Shown here: in pieces, positions 35,803 through 48,900 of the stretch
Position numbering within the stretch: the stretch's first letter is position 1
Layout: every line of letters starts with the position of its first letter
Assembly (NCBI GenBank): GCA_964036665.1
Contig: OZ038527.1
Coordinates: 27,563,901 to 27,627,900, forward strand
Direction: 5' to 3'
Source of the DNA: Gordius sp. MW1
Taxonomy: Eukaryota > Nematomorpha > Gordioida > Gordea > Gordiidae
Length of the DNA stretch: 64,000 bases
Program-made: the position numbers and the translations under genes
Notes under the pieces: model-generated
Databases searched by the model: none
What the model saw: the letters and a program-made list of their open reading frames with translations, nothing else
What the model was told of the DNA's origin: nothing

Positions 35803-36894
35803 TAGAGATCTGCAACGGGTGTTTTTATAAGGTCGGCCCGTCAGTACCCGTTTTCAAAACTTCAGTCCGAGCCCGCCCCTAATTTTTTTTCAACACTTCA
35901 AGCCCGTCCGTAAATTTTATAGGCCCGTCCGTAAATTGTTCAGGCCCGTCGTACCCGTTTAGAAAAACGTCAGGCCCGCCAAAACCCGTTCAAAATTTTT
36001 TAAAGAACTCCGCGCCCGGCCCTATCAAAAATTTCACAAAATTTTATTCTATTTTTTGACATATTCATAAAAAAACAACAATAATTATGATGTAAAAATA
36101 ATAAATTATCAATTATTTCTGGAATTAATACACCTAAAATATTTCAATGTAGTACTACCATTAAATTACTTTAAAAAATTACATGAGAATATTCCACTTT
36201 CACAATTTTCTTTTATTTGATTAATTTAAGTTAATACACCTAAGATGTTAGAATATTACCATTAAATTAAAATACTCTAATGAAATTACATGAGAATATT
36301 AAAGTTTCAATAAGTAGTTTACATTGATTTGATTAATTTATATCAGTTAATACACCTAAGTTTTAGATTAGAACAAAAATATTTATTAAATTAGATGGCC
36401 CTAATAATTATACAAGTAAAATTTGTGATAAAATTAAAAACAAAAATTTTAATTTTGGTGCATTGTAACTAAGTAACTGAACTTAATTATTAAAGAATAT
36501 ACGAAGCTATACTCTCAAATTATGTAAACAAAAATCTATAGCAAATAGAATAAAAATATTTTAAAGTCAAATTTAGCCTTGAAAAAGGAATGAATGCTAC
36601 AGGATATACAAAAATTAGAGGTTAAAAGAATAGAGCAATTAATAATCATATTTTATAAAAATCATATATTATATTTATATAATTGTCTGACTTTTAAGAA
36701 CCTTTGTAATCCATGACCGTTAATATAATCTCTGGCCCGTTGATAAAACGCCAGGCCCGTTCAAGCCCGTTAAAAAAATCTCAGGCCCGCCCGAGCCCGT
36801 TCCATGAATTGTTAAGCCCGTCCGGGCCCGGCCCGTTGAAATTTTTATGATACAAAGCCCGTCCGCGGGCCGGGCCTGCCCGTGCAGAGCTCTA
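35803..36894. mobile_element. hAT-type non-autonomous element with GGCCCGTCC arrays
   Basis: Perfect 8-bp target duplication ATGTCGAT at 35795-35802 and 36895-36902. Ends TAGAGATCTGCA and TGCAGAGCTCTA. Both ends hold AGGCCCGTCC / AAGCCCGTT arrays in the same orientation (35835-36010 and 36735-36885) around an AT-rich core of about 700 bp. Length 1,092 bp, same plan as 14334-15374 but a different array unit. Confidence 0.8.
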
Positions 36895-37241
36895 ATGTCG
36901 ATCAAGATTCAGTAGCCGCCATTTTAAAACAAGACAGTAACCTTAAATTTGTTGATACTTTAATATATGAAAATAACATATGGTTAAATAGAAAAAATAT
37001 ATGCTTATATAAATCAATACATTGAAGGTAAATAGATGTATTAATAGCCGAAGTATATATATGTAAACACTTTATAATAAAGTAAAATATAACAATATGT
37101 TGCTTGTAACATATATAATCATATTAATTGCTATGAACTTTGTGTGTATGTATAAAAATATATATTAAGTATTTAACTAGATGTATTATAAATAAAAGCC
37201 CTGATATTGTAATACAATGTTCGTGATAATTGATAGAGTGG

Positions 37242-40200
37242 TTATAACAATTTGGAAGCCATTATGGTTGCAAGGCCGGGTAATATCTCGATTTTAACGT
37301 TACAACAGTCTATAACTTCTCCGTCAATCGTCATTATAGGTCTATGGCGTGTCCACCGTTTGAACCTGGAAGAATCAGCAGTAACAAAACTTCCCGACGA
37401 CGAATCCGTTGGAGCCACTACTATTTCCTCCACCGAAGTAAAGTAGGTGTGGACGGGGTCTATTTCGGAAGCTCGGATAGCGGTAAACAGGAATTGTAGG
37501 AGTTGAAACTTTGTGACACCTTTCTTGAGCAAACACAAATGAGCTAGGCCGTCGTCAATCTTAGCACCAGGCACGAGTTCGACGTTTTGAGCTATGTGCG
37601 ATACATTACTCACGAACAAGGAGACTAGCTCCGTGTTATTCCAGGATGCGCCCAACTCGTCAGAGGCTACAGTATAGCACCGAGGAGAAGGATTAGGAAG
37701 GACGGCTTCTTCTAGATGGGGAGAAGATGCTAGGTGTTGACGAGGAGATTTTATCCAAGATTTAACCGTTTCGGCGCTGAATAATCTACCACCACAACCC
37801 TTTTCCCCTACCTTGCGAACACGTTGGGGGGCACTCGCCCCCCTAGGCACGAAAGCTAATTTTCCCGCGTAATGTCTCAAACCTGTGGGTCATAATTAGA
37901 TATAGGAATCCATATACTATTTATGTTCCTTTCCTAAAAAAGGAGTCAGGTCGAGTTCAGAAAGTAATCATACTGCAAGATTCAACCAGCATGAAATTTT
38001 CACAATTGCAATAATAAAACGTTCAAAATATATATCTAACTTATTTTAATATGTTAAGTAAGTTTAACCCTATTTCTCAAACTGAATAGGAATACCCTGT
38101 TGTTTGAGTACGGAAATTTGATTTGAATTTACAATAGGATCAGGTCAAAGACTTAATTCTATTTCTAGTCGTGTTTTTACGACCCTAGTTTCGAGCTCAG
38201 ATTTGACTATAGATTACTTACTCCATATTCTCCAAAGTCCGTAAACCAGGAATCTCAAGCTACCAATCAACCTAAATACTTCGCTTTCAATGTCAACGTC
38301 GGAGATGAAGCCCCAGGACAGTCCCAAGACGGAGTAATATATCCGGCCCTCCTCTAACGAAGTAATTTTCAGCAAATCTAACTTGGTGGTCGCACCCCTT
38401 ACTATCATCTCCACGCTCTGTTGCACGAAAGTTGCTTCCGAGTATTGTCTACCAAGGTGTCAAGGTCGTGGGTGGTGGTAATCATAGCAAAAATACGCAT
38501 TTTTTGTTGTTGAAATTTATCATTTTATAACTATTTAATTTCCCCCTATAAATTAAGTGTTTTTAAATCTAGCTTTATTGCTATATGAGCTTTACAGATA
38601 CTGTATCAAAGAAAATTATGAACGAATCGCAATTTTACCATTAAAATTTTTTAAACTTTTAGAGATTTTTGATGTTTGACGTCTTTTAAAGTTATAGAAC
38701 GTTAACAATCTTTCTGTCATATATGTGAACACGTTAAAGACAAATCGTTAAATCATTATAACTTTTATTAATACATCTTAGTATTTATAAGATTGCTATA
38801 ATTTTATATTTTTTTATATTGCGAAATGTTTTTTCTTAATTACGTTTTTAATTTAACTCACTCGTATTATACCCCTGCCCCTCGATGTCCTATTATTACC
38901 GATGTGGTAAAAAGGGCCGGGTTTTGTTTGGTCGACTTTTGCTTCGACTAAGATTAACTCTGGGCTGTTTTTCAAATTTCGACCAAACCTAGTGGTCGAC
39001 TCCTTGGTCCATTTATGTTTAGGTGACTAAAACCAAAAGCCGACCAAACAAAATCCAGCCGTTTTGACAACACTACCTATTAATCTCATCATTATTATCA
39101 TTACATTAAACTTTTTAATTATACATCATATCATGATCATATTCTAGTTAAATTTATTTATTTTTTTTCTAAAATTAAATAATTTGCAAAAAGTAAAATA
39201 CCCAAATTGATGACATAGCGAAGTGTGTAAAGCATTCCCTGTTCCACCGGGTACTATCCCGATAGGCATTTTTATGGCTTGTTCCCAATCAGATCTACAC
39301 ATCAATCCATTGATTACCTTAACAAGCGTATTTATTTATTGCATTTATTATTTATTTATTGCATTTTTAATTAATATATTTATTTATTGAATTAATTAAC
39401 TAAATTATTTATTACATTTATTTATTTGTTTACGAAAAATAAGAATTCATTATGAAATGTTCAGTTACATTGATTTATTAGAAAATATAATTTATATTAT
39501 AGTAATTTTTATAGAGTAATACTTAGAAAACGTAAAAAAAAATATTGAATTAAAAATAACATTTTAAATCGAAAATCTTTAAATAATTATGCACGCTAAT
39601 TAAAAATTACACAATACATATTAATATTTATTATATTTAAAAATATTGCTACTTATGCAAAGTAATTAAATAATAACAGATTCACTTTTTATTATATTTA
39701 CCTTGTATAGTTTGTTATTTAACTTTTAAAGTTCATTTATATATCAAAATGGCGAATAAACATGGGATGCATTTTAAAATATAGGGAAGAGTTTTTAAAT
39801 TGTTCGGTATAGATTGCATATCCACTAAAATTTTTATCATTTTACATCAATTTATTCAAAACATTTCTGCCAAACATTAAAAAGGTTTAAATTTAACAAT
39901 AAAACTTAAAAAATTCCAATAATTAATGAAAATAATTAAACTGTAATATGCAGTCAGTTAACTTGTTGTAATGTAGTTTAAAGATAATTATTATTAATTT
40001 TAGCAATTTCTAAGTAAAAATAAAATCTAGAATAAAGATATTAAATCCAAAGTGTATACCTATTAATTTATAAATTAAACTACATTTGGTATTACCCATA
40101 TATTTTACTTTATATAAATCAGAAATCAGATTTGTTTAAATTTTTCCGCCCGAACCCGGCCCGGGCCATTTTTTAACTTATTTGCCCCACCGGGCCCGCC

Positions 40201-41861
40201 CGAAGGTATAATTTTACGATAGTTATCCGGCCCGGCTTTTTTGGCCTCTTATATGAATGTCGCGATAGAGCAAATTTTCATAAATTTTTACGGTTGGGCA
40301 TAAAACTTTATCTGTATTTTGGCCGAATTTATATAATTTGATCATCTAAAGCCACGTTAAATATGCTAAATATAATAATTCCCAGATCCTTCCAATATTT
40401 TCTAATTTACACCTGCCATATTTTATAAAAATATACTTCTTGGGGGTGACAAGTATCGAAAAGTCTTTCTCAGCTAACGGTAGAGGCCTGCACGACTCAA
40501 AATTCGACCCAGGGTCGGGCCGAGTTCGGGTTACAAATTCTAAAATGCTTTTGGGTCGGGTCTGGGTTCGGGTTGAAAAAAGTGACTTTGCAGGGCTCTA
40601 GCGAACTTTGCGTTTGTATTAAATTTTAAAATCAATGACTGTTACGCGGGTGGGAGTATAATAAACACACATTTTGGTTAGTTTAAATAGGGGAAGCTAA
40701 TCACCCTTTTAAAATATTTTTTTATAATCTTTACACAAAAAGACTCGGAGTTTACTTTCATTAAAATTCTAACCAAGCTAACACTGACACTTTATGCAAT
40801 TAACTTTTTTCATTATACAAAAAATCGGAATCATTATTTTTCATCTCAACGCTATCGCAATTTTCGAATGTTTACCTCGCATATAATTTTTATAGTTTTC
40901 TATAGTTTCATTTAATAAAAAATTGATTAAAAAAAAATATTATACATGTAAATTATATTTATTAATCCTTATAGGTCCAATTTTTTATATATGTTAAATG
41001 ATTAAAATTTCTCTTCAATATATGTGTTTTTCCATAAATTAATTAATTTTATTATTGTATGCAAGATAAAGGCAAGGGGAAATTATATCTGCCTTAACCC
41101 CCTCCCTCCCTCTCTCTTCTCTGATGATATACTTTGACAGGCATTTAACTGTGCGAGGTGTGGTGTTGACACAATTACCTAAATATATCAACAGCCTCTT
41201 ACCTCCTCTAAAATTTATAAGAGCCAAGTTTTACTAACCACATACCTACTCAAAAATGGACAAATGCTTAGCAAATAAAAAATCTAGACGTGTTTTATTG
41301 CATTTTTTATAAAAATCATATGAGATAACTTTGCTTTAAATATAAAATACTCAAGAATAATGCAAATAATTTTGACAATTGGCAAATTTATTAAATTTAG
41401 GTGAAGAGAAGAAGTCAAATCTTAAATATTAACACACAAATACATATGCTTAATATAGGGAAACAAACTTTATTAAAAAATGATTCATGTCACAGTCATT
41501 GATTCTTGAATAAATAACTAGTTTTAATCACTTTACATGGAATTGAACAAATCTTATATACAATGCATAAATTTTCTTTAAATTAATCTTTTAGATAAAT
41601 TTACTTCATAAATAAGACCATCCCCAGATATTATAATCACAGCTTTCCATTCCTCAAGTTTCAACTCACGAGTTATGTCATAAGCATGATTTTTTCTTTC
41701 TAGTTAATAATTTATTCCTGTAGAAATGAAATACCTGTAACAATCAACTTATAATGTATGTTGGCCTTTTCAAATTCAGGAGAAACAAATTTATGAAAAA
41801 TTTTCAAGCCAGTTCCTCTCCCACTAAAGGGGTTAATAAATATCAAAAATTCATTTGCCAT
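37242..41861 (-). CDS. SPHK: Sphingosine kinase, complete gene
   Basis: Exons: 41861-41735, 41699-41605, 39317-39202, 38448-38222, 37882-37242; 401 residues; phases all agree. Seen: NPFSGRG at 10-16, TERKNHAYD at 42-50, SGDGLIYE at 67-74 (catalytic and nucleotide loop of the diacylglycerol kinase fold), PGGTGNAL at 97-104, SWGFISDVD in exon 4 (contains the acidic residue that contacts the sphingoid base in the family), LRHYAGKL at the exon 4/5 junction, and DGEVIDC and EILPGLATIM near the end. Known: phosphorylates sphingosine to sphingosine-1-phosphate, cytosolic and membrane-associated. These motifs, and the absence of a PH domain, favour sphingosine kinase over ceramide kinase. The ATG follows an in-frame stop; the N-terminus is short for the family. 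Exon 5 has a lineage-specific stretch between VPRG and the conserved C-terminal block, in a usual region of length variation. Confidence 0.93.
38903..39074. repeat. GTGTTGTAAAAAGG-family MITE in a sphingosine kinase intron
   Basis: TGTGGTAAAAAGGGCCGGGT faces AATCCAGCCGTTTTGACAAC. Internal CGACTAAGATTAACTCTGGG and TTTTTCAAATTTCGACC are family marks. Confidence 0.6.
40483..40602. repeat. Short hAT-like element with GGGTCGGG arrays in a sphingosine kinase intron
   Basis: TAGAGGCCTGCACGAC and GTGACTTTGCAGGGCTCTA are inverted ends around GGGTCGGGCCGAGTTCGGGT and GGGTCGGGTCTGGGTTCGGG. No perfect duplication. Confidence 0.5.
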
Positions 41862-43372
41862 AATTCAGAAAATTCAAAAAAACATATGATTGCAGCTGCT
41901 CAAAAGGTACGGACAAAAATGCAAAATAAGGATAGAGCGCTTAAATGTATTTTAGTTAACTCATAAGCTTGCAATAAATTAAATTTAAAAAAGTACAGCT
42001 ATATTCAAGTAGAGGCTATAAAAAAATAAATGAGTAGAATTTTACTATGGTGCATTAAAATATTTTTGAAATCTCAAAGGTTTAGCATTAAAAAAAATAT
42101 ATAATCAATACATGAATTTTGAAAATGGTTTTAAGCTGAATTTAACACAATATATATAAATACAAGAATTTTGAGGATTTAAAAACTGCCTTACTTCTTA
42201 TATGTGAATGGTGGCATTAAAAGATAAAAATCTTTAAAAATTAGGATACAATCTACAAGCGGATGGTGGAATGGAAAAATCAAAGCATAGGTGGCCTAGA
42301 AAATTTAACAGGGGCTTTGTGCGACCAAAAATTTTACATAACACACCTGTAAAGGCCTGTGTATGACAAATAATTAGCTAATGGAGTCATGAGCTATATG
42401 ATAAAAAAATTATTTAACTTAGGGTTGATGCCTGGAAAGTCACTTTTGCTGGTGCGAAGTGAATGTATATTTTCTACCCGATCGATCCAAAAGTAAGATG
42501 GAAATTGCGTTGTCTTATATTTCCGACTTATTAAATTATCAACTACAAACTAATTGAGGCTACAAATTTTAACAAAATTTATCGAATATTTTAATCTGCA
42601 TTTTATATTTTCGATAGCAGCTTTGCTCCTCTCTCTTCCAAAATTTCTTAGCAGTAAAAATGACCCTCGCTTGTTAATGAATATGCAGTAATGCCAGGAG
42701 TTTGGAGCGCAAAATTGGGATATTTACAAGAGTAGAGTTTTAACATTGATAAATATCCTTTTTTTCAGCTTGCGGTTTTAATTTATAAATTTATCTTTTG
42801 CTCAAATATTACCATCAACTTATATTTTTCCAGTCAGAAAATCTTAAATGGCTGAGTATTAATTTTTAATGAAACGCATTATTAAACAACTCGCTCATTT
42901 AAATATTTTTCGTCCTATCTTTGCATAAAACGCTTTTCATTAAATTACATTTAATACATACAAATCGTCAGGCTCTTCAAGTGCTAATATATTTGCTTGA
43001 GCAATTAATTTACAAATTGTCTGCACCTTCTGACCAAAAATTATAATTTGTATCAATAAAGGACAACTTTATATAATGTGGAGACATTCTCAGTGTCGAA
43101 TACAGATGTATTCGTTGATTAGATTTTCCTGCTTGCATTGAATAGCTTATAAGATCAGTTAAAGTTAATCTTGAATACGATCTGGTTCAAGTTAATAGGT
43201 TAGTATTTAAATCCAATATCCAAAAAGCTTTTTAAATCTCATTTCGTAAAGTTCGAGGATATGGCAGAATAAGTCATGTCCTTTTACAAAATAAAATTTT
43301 TAATTTGTTAACCCGGGCACCTGTTTATTACTTTAACTTACGGTTTAACGACTGTGGTGTTCCACCCTTTCT

Positions 43373-43808
43373 CAGGGGTTTGTCCCGAACCCGAACCCAT
43401 GAACCCGAACAGGGTAAAACCGGATGTTTTACAGAACCCGAACCCAAACCCGAACCCTTTTTTAAAACTACCCTTACAACCCGAACCCGATGAATAAAAA
43501 AAGGGTTCGGGTTCGGGTTTATAATTCAATATTGTGAAATGAATATCTCAGTTTTCTCTATCATGACAATGTAACGAAAACCATACGATTGTAATTTTAA
43601 TATTTTTATGTTTCCGGCATTTTTCATTCATTAATCGATACTAATTATCTCAAGAATTATTTGTTAAATGATATATTATTAGTACAATATAACTTCTTTA
43701 ACCCGAACCTATACCCGAACCCAATTCCTTAAACCCGAACCCGATTTCAAAATTTATGCCAAACCCGAACACGAACCCGATTTTATTTTGGGCGTGTTCA
43801 AACCCCTG
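43373..43808. mobile_element. hAT MITE, CAGGGGTTTG ends, with 8-bp duplication and CCCGAA arrays
   Basis: Inverted ends CAGGGGTTTG and CAAACCCCTG, a typical hAT end. Perfect duplication CCCTTTCT at 43365-43372 and 43809-43816. Arrays of AACCCGAACCC units near both ends, plus one inverted block GGGTTCGGGTTCGGGTTT at 43503-43520. The core is AT-rich and non-coding. Length 436 bp. Confidence 0.82.
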
Positions 43809-44312
43809 CCCTTTCTCAACGTTATTTATTACCCCTATTACTCATAAGTTAAATAGGATTTTTATTCCGCTGGTACTCTGATTTGTGCCGAGTAACCGTG
43901 ATATTTTTGTTTTTAGATATCGCGAGTTAAACTGGCACATTAAAAGCTATTAAAAGGCTAAATTAAGAAATATAACAATCATCTACGAACCATAGTTATT
44001 TTTATCTTTTTAAAAAGCACATTCATTCCTGAAAATTATATTGTGCAGAAATTACAAGATCGTTATTTTATTACCATCTTATCGCGTATTAATATATTAC
44101 CTCGCGATTAATTATTCTTTTGACTTTAATGAATATTATTACCAAAAAAATGTAACTGGTGAAAAAATTATATATTATCGCGGTATTGCGGTAACTACGC
44201 GCGGACGTGGACCATTCGCTTTATCTAAAATAAATCCTGAATTACTCGGACGTTGTCGTAAAATAAATTTGAAACTTGAAAATTTTTTTTTTAGAATTCA
44301 CAACACATGTTA

Positions 44313-44445
44313 GGATAAGAGTACTTAAGCGACACAATTGGAAAGATGATATAAGGAGGAACCTAAGCAAAACATATATAAACCTAAACATAAGGGACGA
44401 GATAATGTCTAGAGATAAAACACGCGCAATAAATATAATAGGATG
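44313..44445 (+). pseudogene. Possible remnant of a retrotransposon C-terminus
   Basis: One frame reads HNWKDDIRRNLSK ... RDEIMSRDKTRA, resembling the RWKDDI..DL and DR..W elements that end RTE-type proteins. It is short and isolated, and the assignment is tentative. Confidence 0.2.
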
Positions 44446-45386
44446 ACCTATGCCTATCACAAAATATAGCTTAGTAATACGGCATAAAGGATGAACTCTT
44501 AAATTTGTCCGGTCTTTAAAACCATAAATTTAGCATATTTATTTCAAAAATAAAATTTATGGTCTAGGAGATTGACGTATGTAAAGAAGTTATTTAACTC
44601 AAATTTTTTACTAGTTTTTTTTAAATTTATCATTACCGATTGGTCCGGTTTCGCCCAAAATTATGGAATTTCATATGCCTTTAATTTATAATTATCTTTT
44701 AATATGCTGAACTAATCTACGGCAACAAGCTTTAATTTTAGCATCCTTTCAATATTTTGTGAAATAAAACTATAATTATATTCCTTCAGATAAACAGTAT
44801 TTAACCTTTCGTCACATCTTTTTCATTTACTATGTACAAGGCCTGTAATTATAAAAATCTATTTCTTTCATTCAAATTGCCGAAAGGCTGAAAATTAATA
44901 AATCCAAAGCCCTTTTATCCACAAACATGTTAATCCAATGTGTTCGAACACCTTTGGGAAACAGGCCTTAGCTCTTTTTAAAGACTTAGGAAGACGTTCT
45001 CCTCCCGTAAAAACATTCAATACTCTTTTTACTAAAACAAAGCCATGTTATTCTTATAAAAGCCAAATACAATTTTAAATCGTTGGCAAATTTTAGACTA
45101 ATTTTGGAAGATTCTCTCAATGATTTTATACTAGAAAAGTTTATTTTCATTATCTAATGCATTTTGTTTTATATATTTTTTGTATTTATTTTATATTATT
45201 GTCTACGGATTTTTAACAAATAAACATTCAATATTTGCAAAAAAAATAAAAAGGTAAATCTCCCTTTAAATTTCAAACATTTCCTAACAAAACTATCAAT
45301 ATAGCAACTCATCTAGATATTTATTCATAAAACATGTCTTATCATAACAGTTTACACGAAGAATATAGAATATGGATATAAAAATA

Positions 45387-45851
45387 TCATCTTCGTCTTC
45401 GCATTTTGAGCAAATGACTGGATTCGATAGGTGTGATAATGGTACCTAAATACAAATGTATGTAAATAACAGATATACATGAATCAATAAAATTTCTCAC
45501 ACAATAAAAGCATCTTTTTACGCAGTATATACATCAAAAGAGGTAGCAGCTTACAAAAATCCTAATTTTAAATAAAGCCACCTATGCCTGCCATCTTTAC
45601 ATTTGAATATGTACAATAAATAATATATCATTCATTAAAAAATAAATGTTTTAGTATCTTTAAAATAAGCAACTCCTCATGTCTACCAAACAGTGAATAT
45701 AAAAAAATAACCTTACCTAATTTAGTCATAATTTTGGGTTTCGTTAATTCTTTCACCACGCTTTGCGGGTTCCACAAACTGCCTATCGGGTTACGGATTG
45801 TACTTTCGAAATGTTTAACGTTGGTGAAGGGGTAAGGGATTTGCGAAACCT

Positions 45852-45942
<91 letters not shown>

Positions 45943-48900
45943 TTTTTTTATTTATTTATTTATTTTTACACGAATTATTGAAGGAATTATTACTTGAAGT
46001 TTAGATATATTTTTATCCTTTTCCTCGTTGATGACCACAAACTTCAAGCTTCGATCTCTACGCTTGTCTTGGGCACTCTTAATTTCATTCCTAAAATGCA
46101 CGTTAATATAATCAACAAAATTACTTTATATTTCATCCCTTAAGGATCTCTAATTATAATTAAACCCCTAAAAGACTAAAAACAACGTTAAAAATGATGT
46201 GAAATCCTATGATAAAAATGAACGTTAACAATTGGTTTCGAAAAGCTTGAATAACTTCAAATTTTTCGTTTTGTGTCGCAGTTTTTGGCGCAGCCTTTTG
46301 GAATCGACCTGAACCCCTTGGCCAGCCCAATCACCCCAACCAGGCATGAGAGATTGTTCGGCCCCGGCCAAAGCCATCAACTTTTCGCGTTCTCCTTTAA
46401 GGGTATCATCTTTGTGAGTAGCGAATTGACGGACTACGTCATCATCCGCGAATGCTTCCGCGATGGTCATTTTGAGGTTATTAGACTTCCGAGGTCCGCC
46501 CAAAGGCCTAGGCTTGAGGTCCATAAAGGTAAGGGCCGGCATTCCATCGTCAACTAAACCTCCACTAAGTATGGATTGACCCCGTCGCTAAAGGCACAAA
46601 AAATATTAGATTTTGCGTGCAAAGCTTGGGAATTCAATATATACCTAGGAAAAGGAGATTACAAATAGCGATATTCATAATGAAAACGCGTTATATATAT
46701 AGTTCCTTTTTTTCTTATCATCTCTATAATAGTCAACTTAACAAGGCAATAAACTGCAATTCGTAGTCTTTGAATAAACCGAGTTTGTGTAGCCATAGTT
46801 TGAATCATCTCGAAATGTCTCTAAAATTCAATTCAATTTAGTAATCAACAATACAGACAGCATAATATCGTTAGATAACTGAACACGTACACAACTTTAT
46901 CAAAGCACAAAGGATGAAAAGAGTATTAAATTTATTTTCGATCATCCTCCTTATATTACTTTGAGGGTTTTGGCAGTGCTATGCGAGGTAGTGGGTGTTT
47001 CTATTTCTGCTATTATGCTTGAATCCATCTCGCCAACTCCATCACAAGATTCATCTATGAGTGGTGCAACAGCTTTATCATTTCCAGCTACGGCCATTCT
47101 AGGGGCAGTGTCTAATTCCTCCCCCCGCTCCAATACATCTTTTCTCTTCACCTGTATAAATATAAATTTTTGAAGTTACATACGAAGCTGCTATTAAATT
47201 TACAACAAGATGCCCAAAAAACCGGACCCGGCAAAGAACCGGAGGGTCCCATAACAAAGTTCGAGAAGTTGGAGGTCAACGAGATTTTTATATATTGTAT
47301 TATATTGTTTTAGTGTTTTTTATTCATCAAAATTTAATAATATAACGAAATTACGGCTAAAATTAAAAAAAACATTATTTCGGGCCGGGCAGCTTTTCTG
47401 AATCTGGCATGGCGGAGCCAAGACTTAGAAGGGCCCAAGGAGGCAGGCAATATAGATATAAAATCGGACCGGGGCGGGTTCGGACAATTGCAAAAATGGC
47501 CGCCATTTTGAATATAGCTGATTTAAACAAATCTGACCTCTAATAAGCAAAAAAACGAAGGGAAATAGTATAGTAATTACGTAAAAAAGGGTTTATTTAC
47601 GGATTTAGAGGAGATGGGCTTTGTCCAAGGGTTGTCATCCTTTTCAGTAAAAGTTTCAGCACTAAACACAGCATCGGGCCCAGCTATTTCTTCAACAACT
47701 AAATCATTCGGTTCTTCCCCCTCCATTGCACCCATCTCGGGTTCTGACTCGGACCCGTCTAAAGTGAGGAAATTAAAGCATATTATTTAGGGCAAAAATT
47801 ACCTTTCTCCAATTTCTTAGTTAATTCCTTGCTCAACTTGAATTGTTCTTGGAGAGCGGCTTTGGCCTAAGATATACACAAGTGCAATAAACTTTAAAAC
47901 GTAAATTATTAAGTTATGGATTATAATTTAAAAATGTACCCCCTAGTTTTCGAAAACTTTTAACTTAAAAACAAAAACATCATATAATATCTAAGCATAC
48001 ATACAATGGTCCAAATTTTACGACATAACAGTATATTTTTAGGTGATCATTTTGGCGCATATTTTGCCTTTTTGACCATTTCCGTTTAGTCTCAAAACTC
48101 CTATTTCTATTTAAATCGTTATACACCTAGTAAAAATTATTTGTTTCAAATTTTAAAAGGTTTGGGACAAATTAACCGTAGAAATGACATTTTGATTGTT
48201 TCGGCCATTAAGAAACGACCAATAGGCAAAAAAATTCAATTTTTCCTATTGCGAGGGGTCATGCTTTGATTATGGGGTGAATAATTTAAAAAATGGTATC
48301 TAATTTAGCGTCATGACCCTATGTCGTAAAAAACAGATTTTTGACCTCTGAAACCCCACAACGCTATTACTAATAGTTTCTACACTTTCACCAAATTTCA
48401 TAAAAATTAGAGGGGGCCGGCCTAAAACGCGTTTTTATGATAAAATGCCTATAATAATAAAAATAAACTAATCTAATGTCGAATCAATCAGAGAATCTTC
48501 CAAAATTGGCCAAGAATCCGCATACGATTTAACTTTGTATTTGACTAAGGGAATCCTAATTTTTGTTTTAGGTAAAATAATATGAAATATCTCCTAACTC
48601 TTTAAAAAAACGAAGGCCCGCTCACCCATTCAATATAACATGTAGAAAAATAGACCAAAAAACCTCCTGTGGTCTGTTTATGTTTAGTCGACTAAAACCA
48701 CAGGTTGGGTCGCCCAAACAAAACCGAGCCGTTTTTACAACGCTAATTCCATGGTATAATATCAAAATTTATGTACGTTTGGGTCCTTCTTAGCTTGGGT
48801 CAACATGTTTCTAGCCCATTTCCCCGTGTTTTTGTGACGGAGAGACATGCGTTCTTGAATTCTCTGTTCTTCCAGCTCTTGCAAGCGTTGGGCGTAGGCA

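Larger units (their letters stand above)
41862..45386. other. Intergenic region between sphingosine kinase and UTP14
   Basis: Mostly AT-rich with no cellular gene recognised, apart from the hAT MITE at 43373-43808 and the possible retrotransposon remnant at 44313. The UTP14 poly(A) signal candidate is at 45320-45325. Confidence 0.6.

Noticed and set aside
42935-43035. Minus-strand stretch reading KVQTICKLIAQANILALEEPDDLYVL
   Set aside because: Superficially coding but short, unbounded by clear splice sites and not linked to the sphingosine kinase exons, which are complete without it.
44041-44313. 90-codon plus-strand frame with GRGPFALSKINPELLG
   Set aside because: Looks somewhat protein-like, but I recognise no family and see no splice context.
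45763-45981. Plus-strand frame of repeated Leu/Phe/Ile/Tyr
   Set aside because: Translation of the TTTA microsatellite and the antisense of UTP14 exons.
46273-46557. 94-codon plus-strand frame
   Set aside because: Antisense shadow of a real UTP14 exon (46256-46587).
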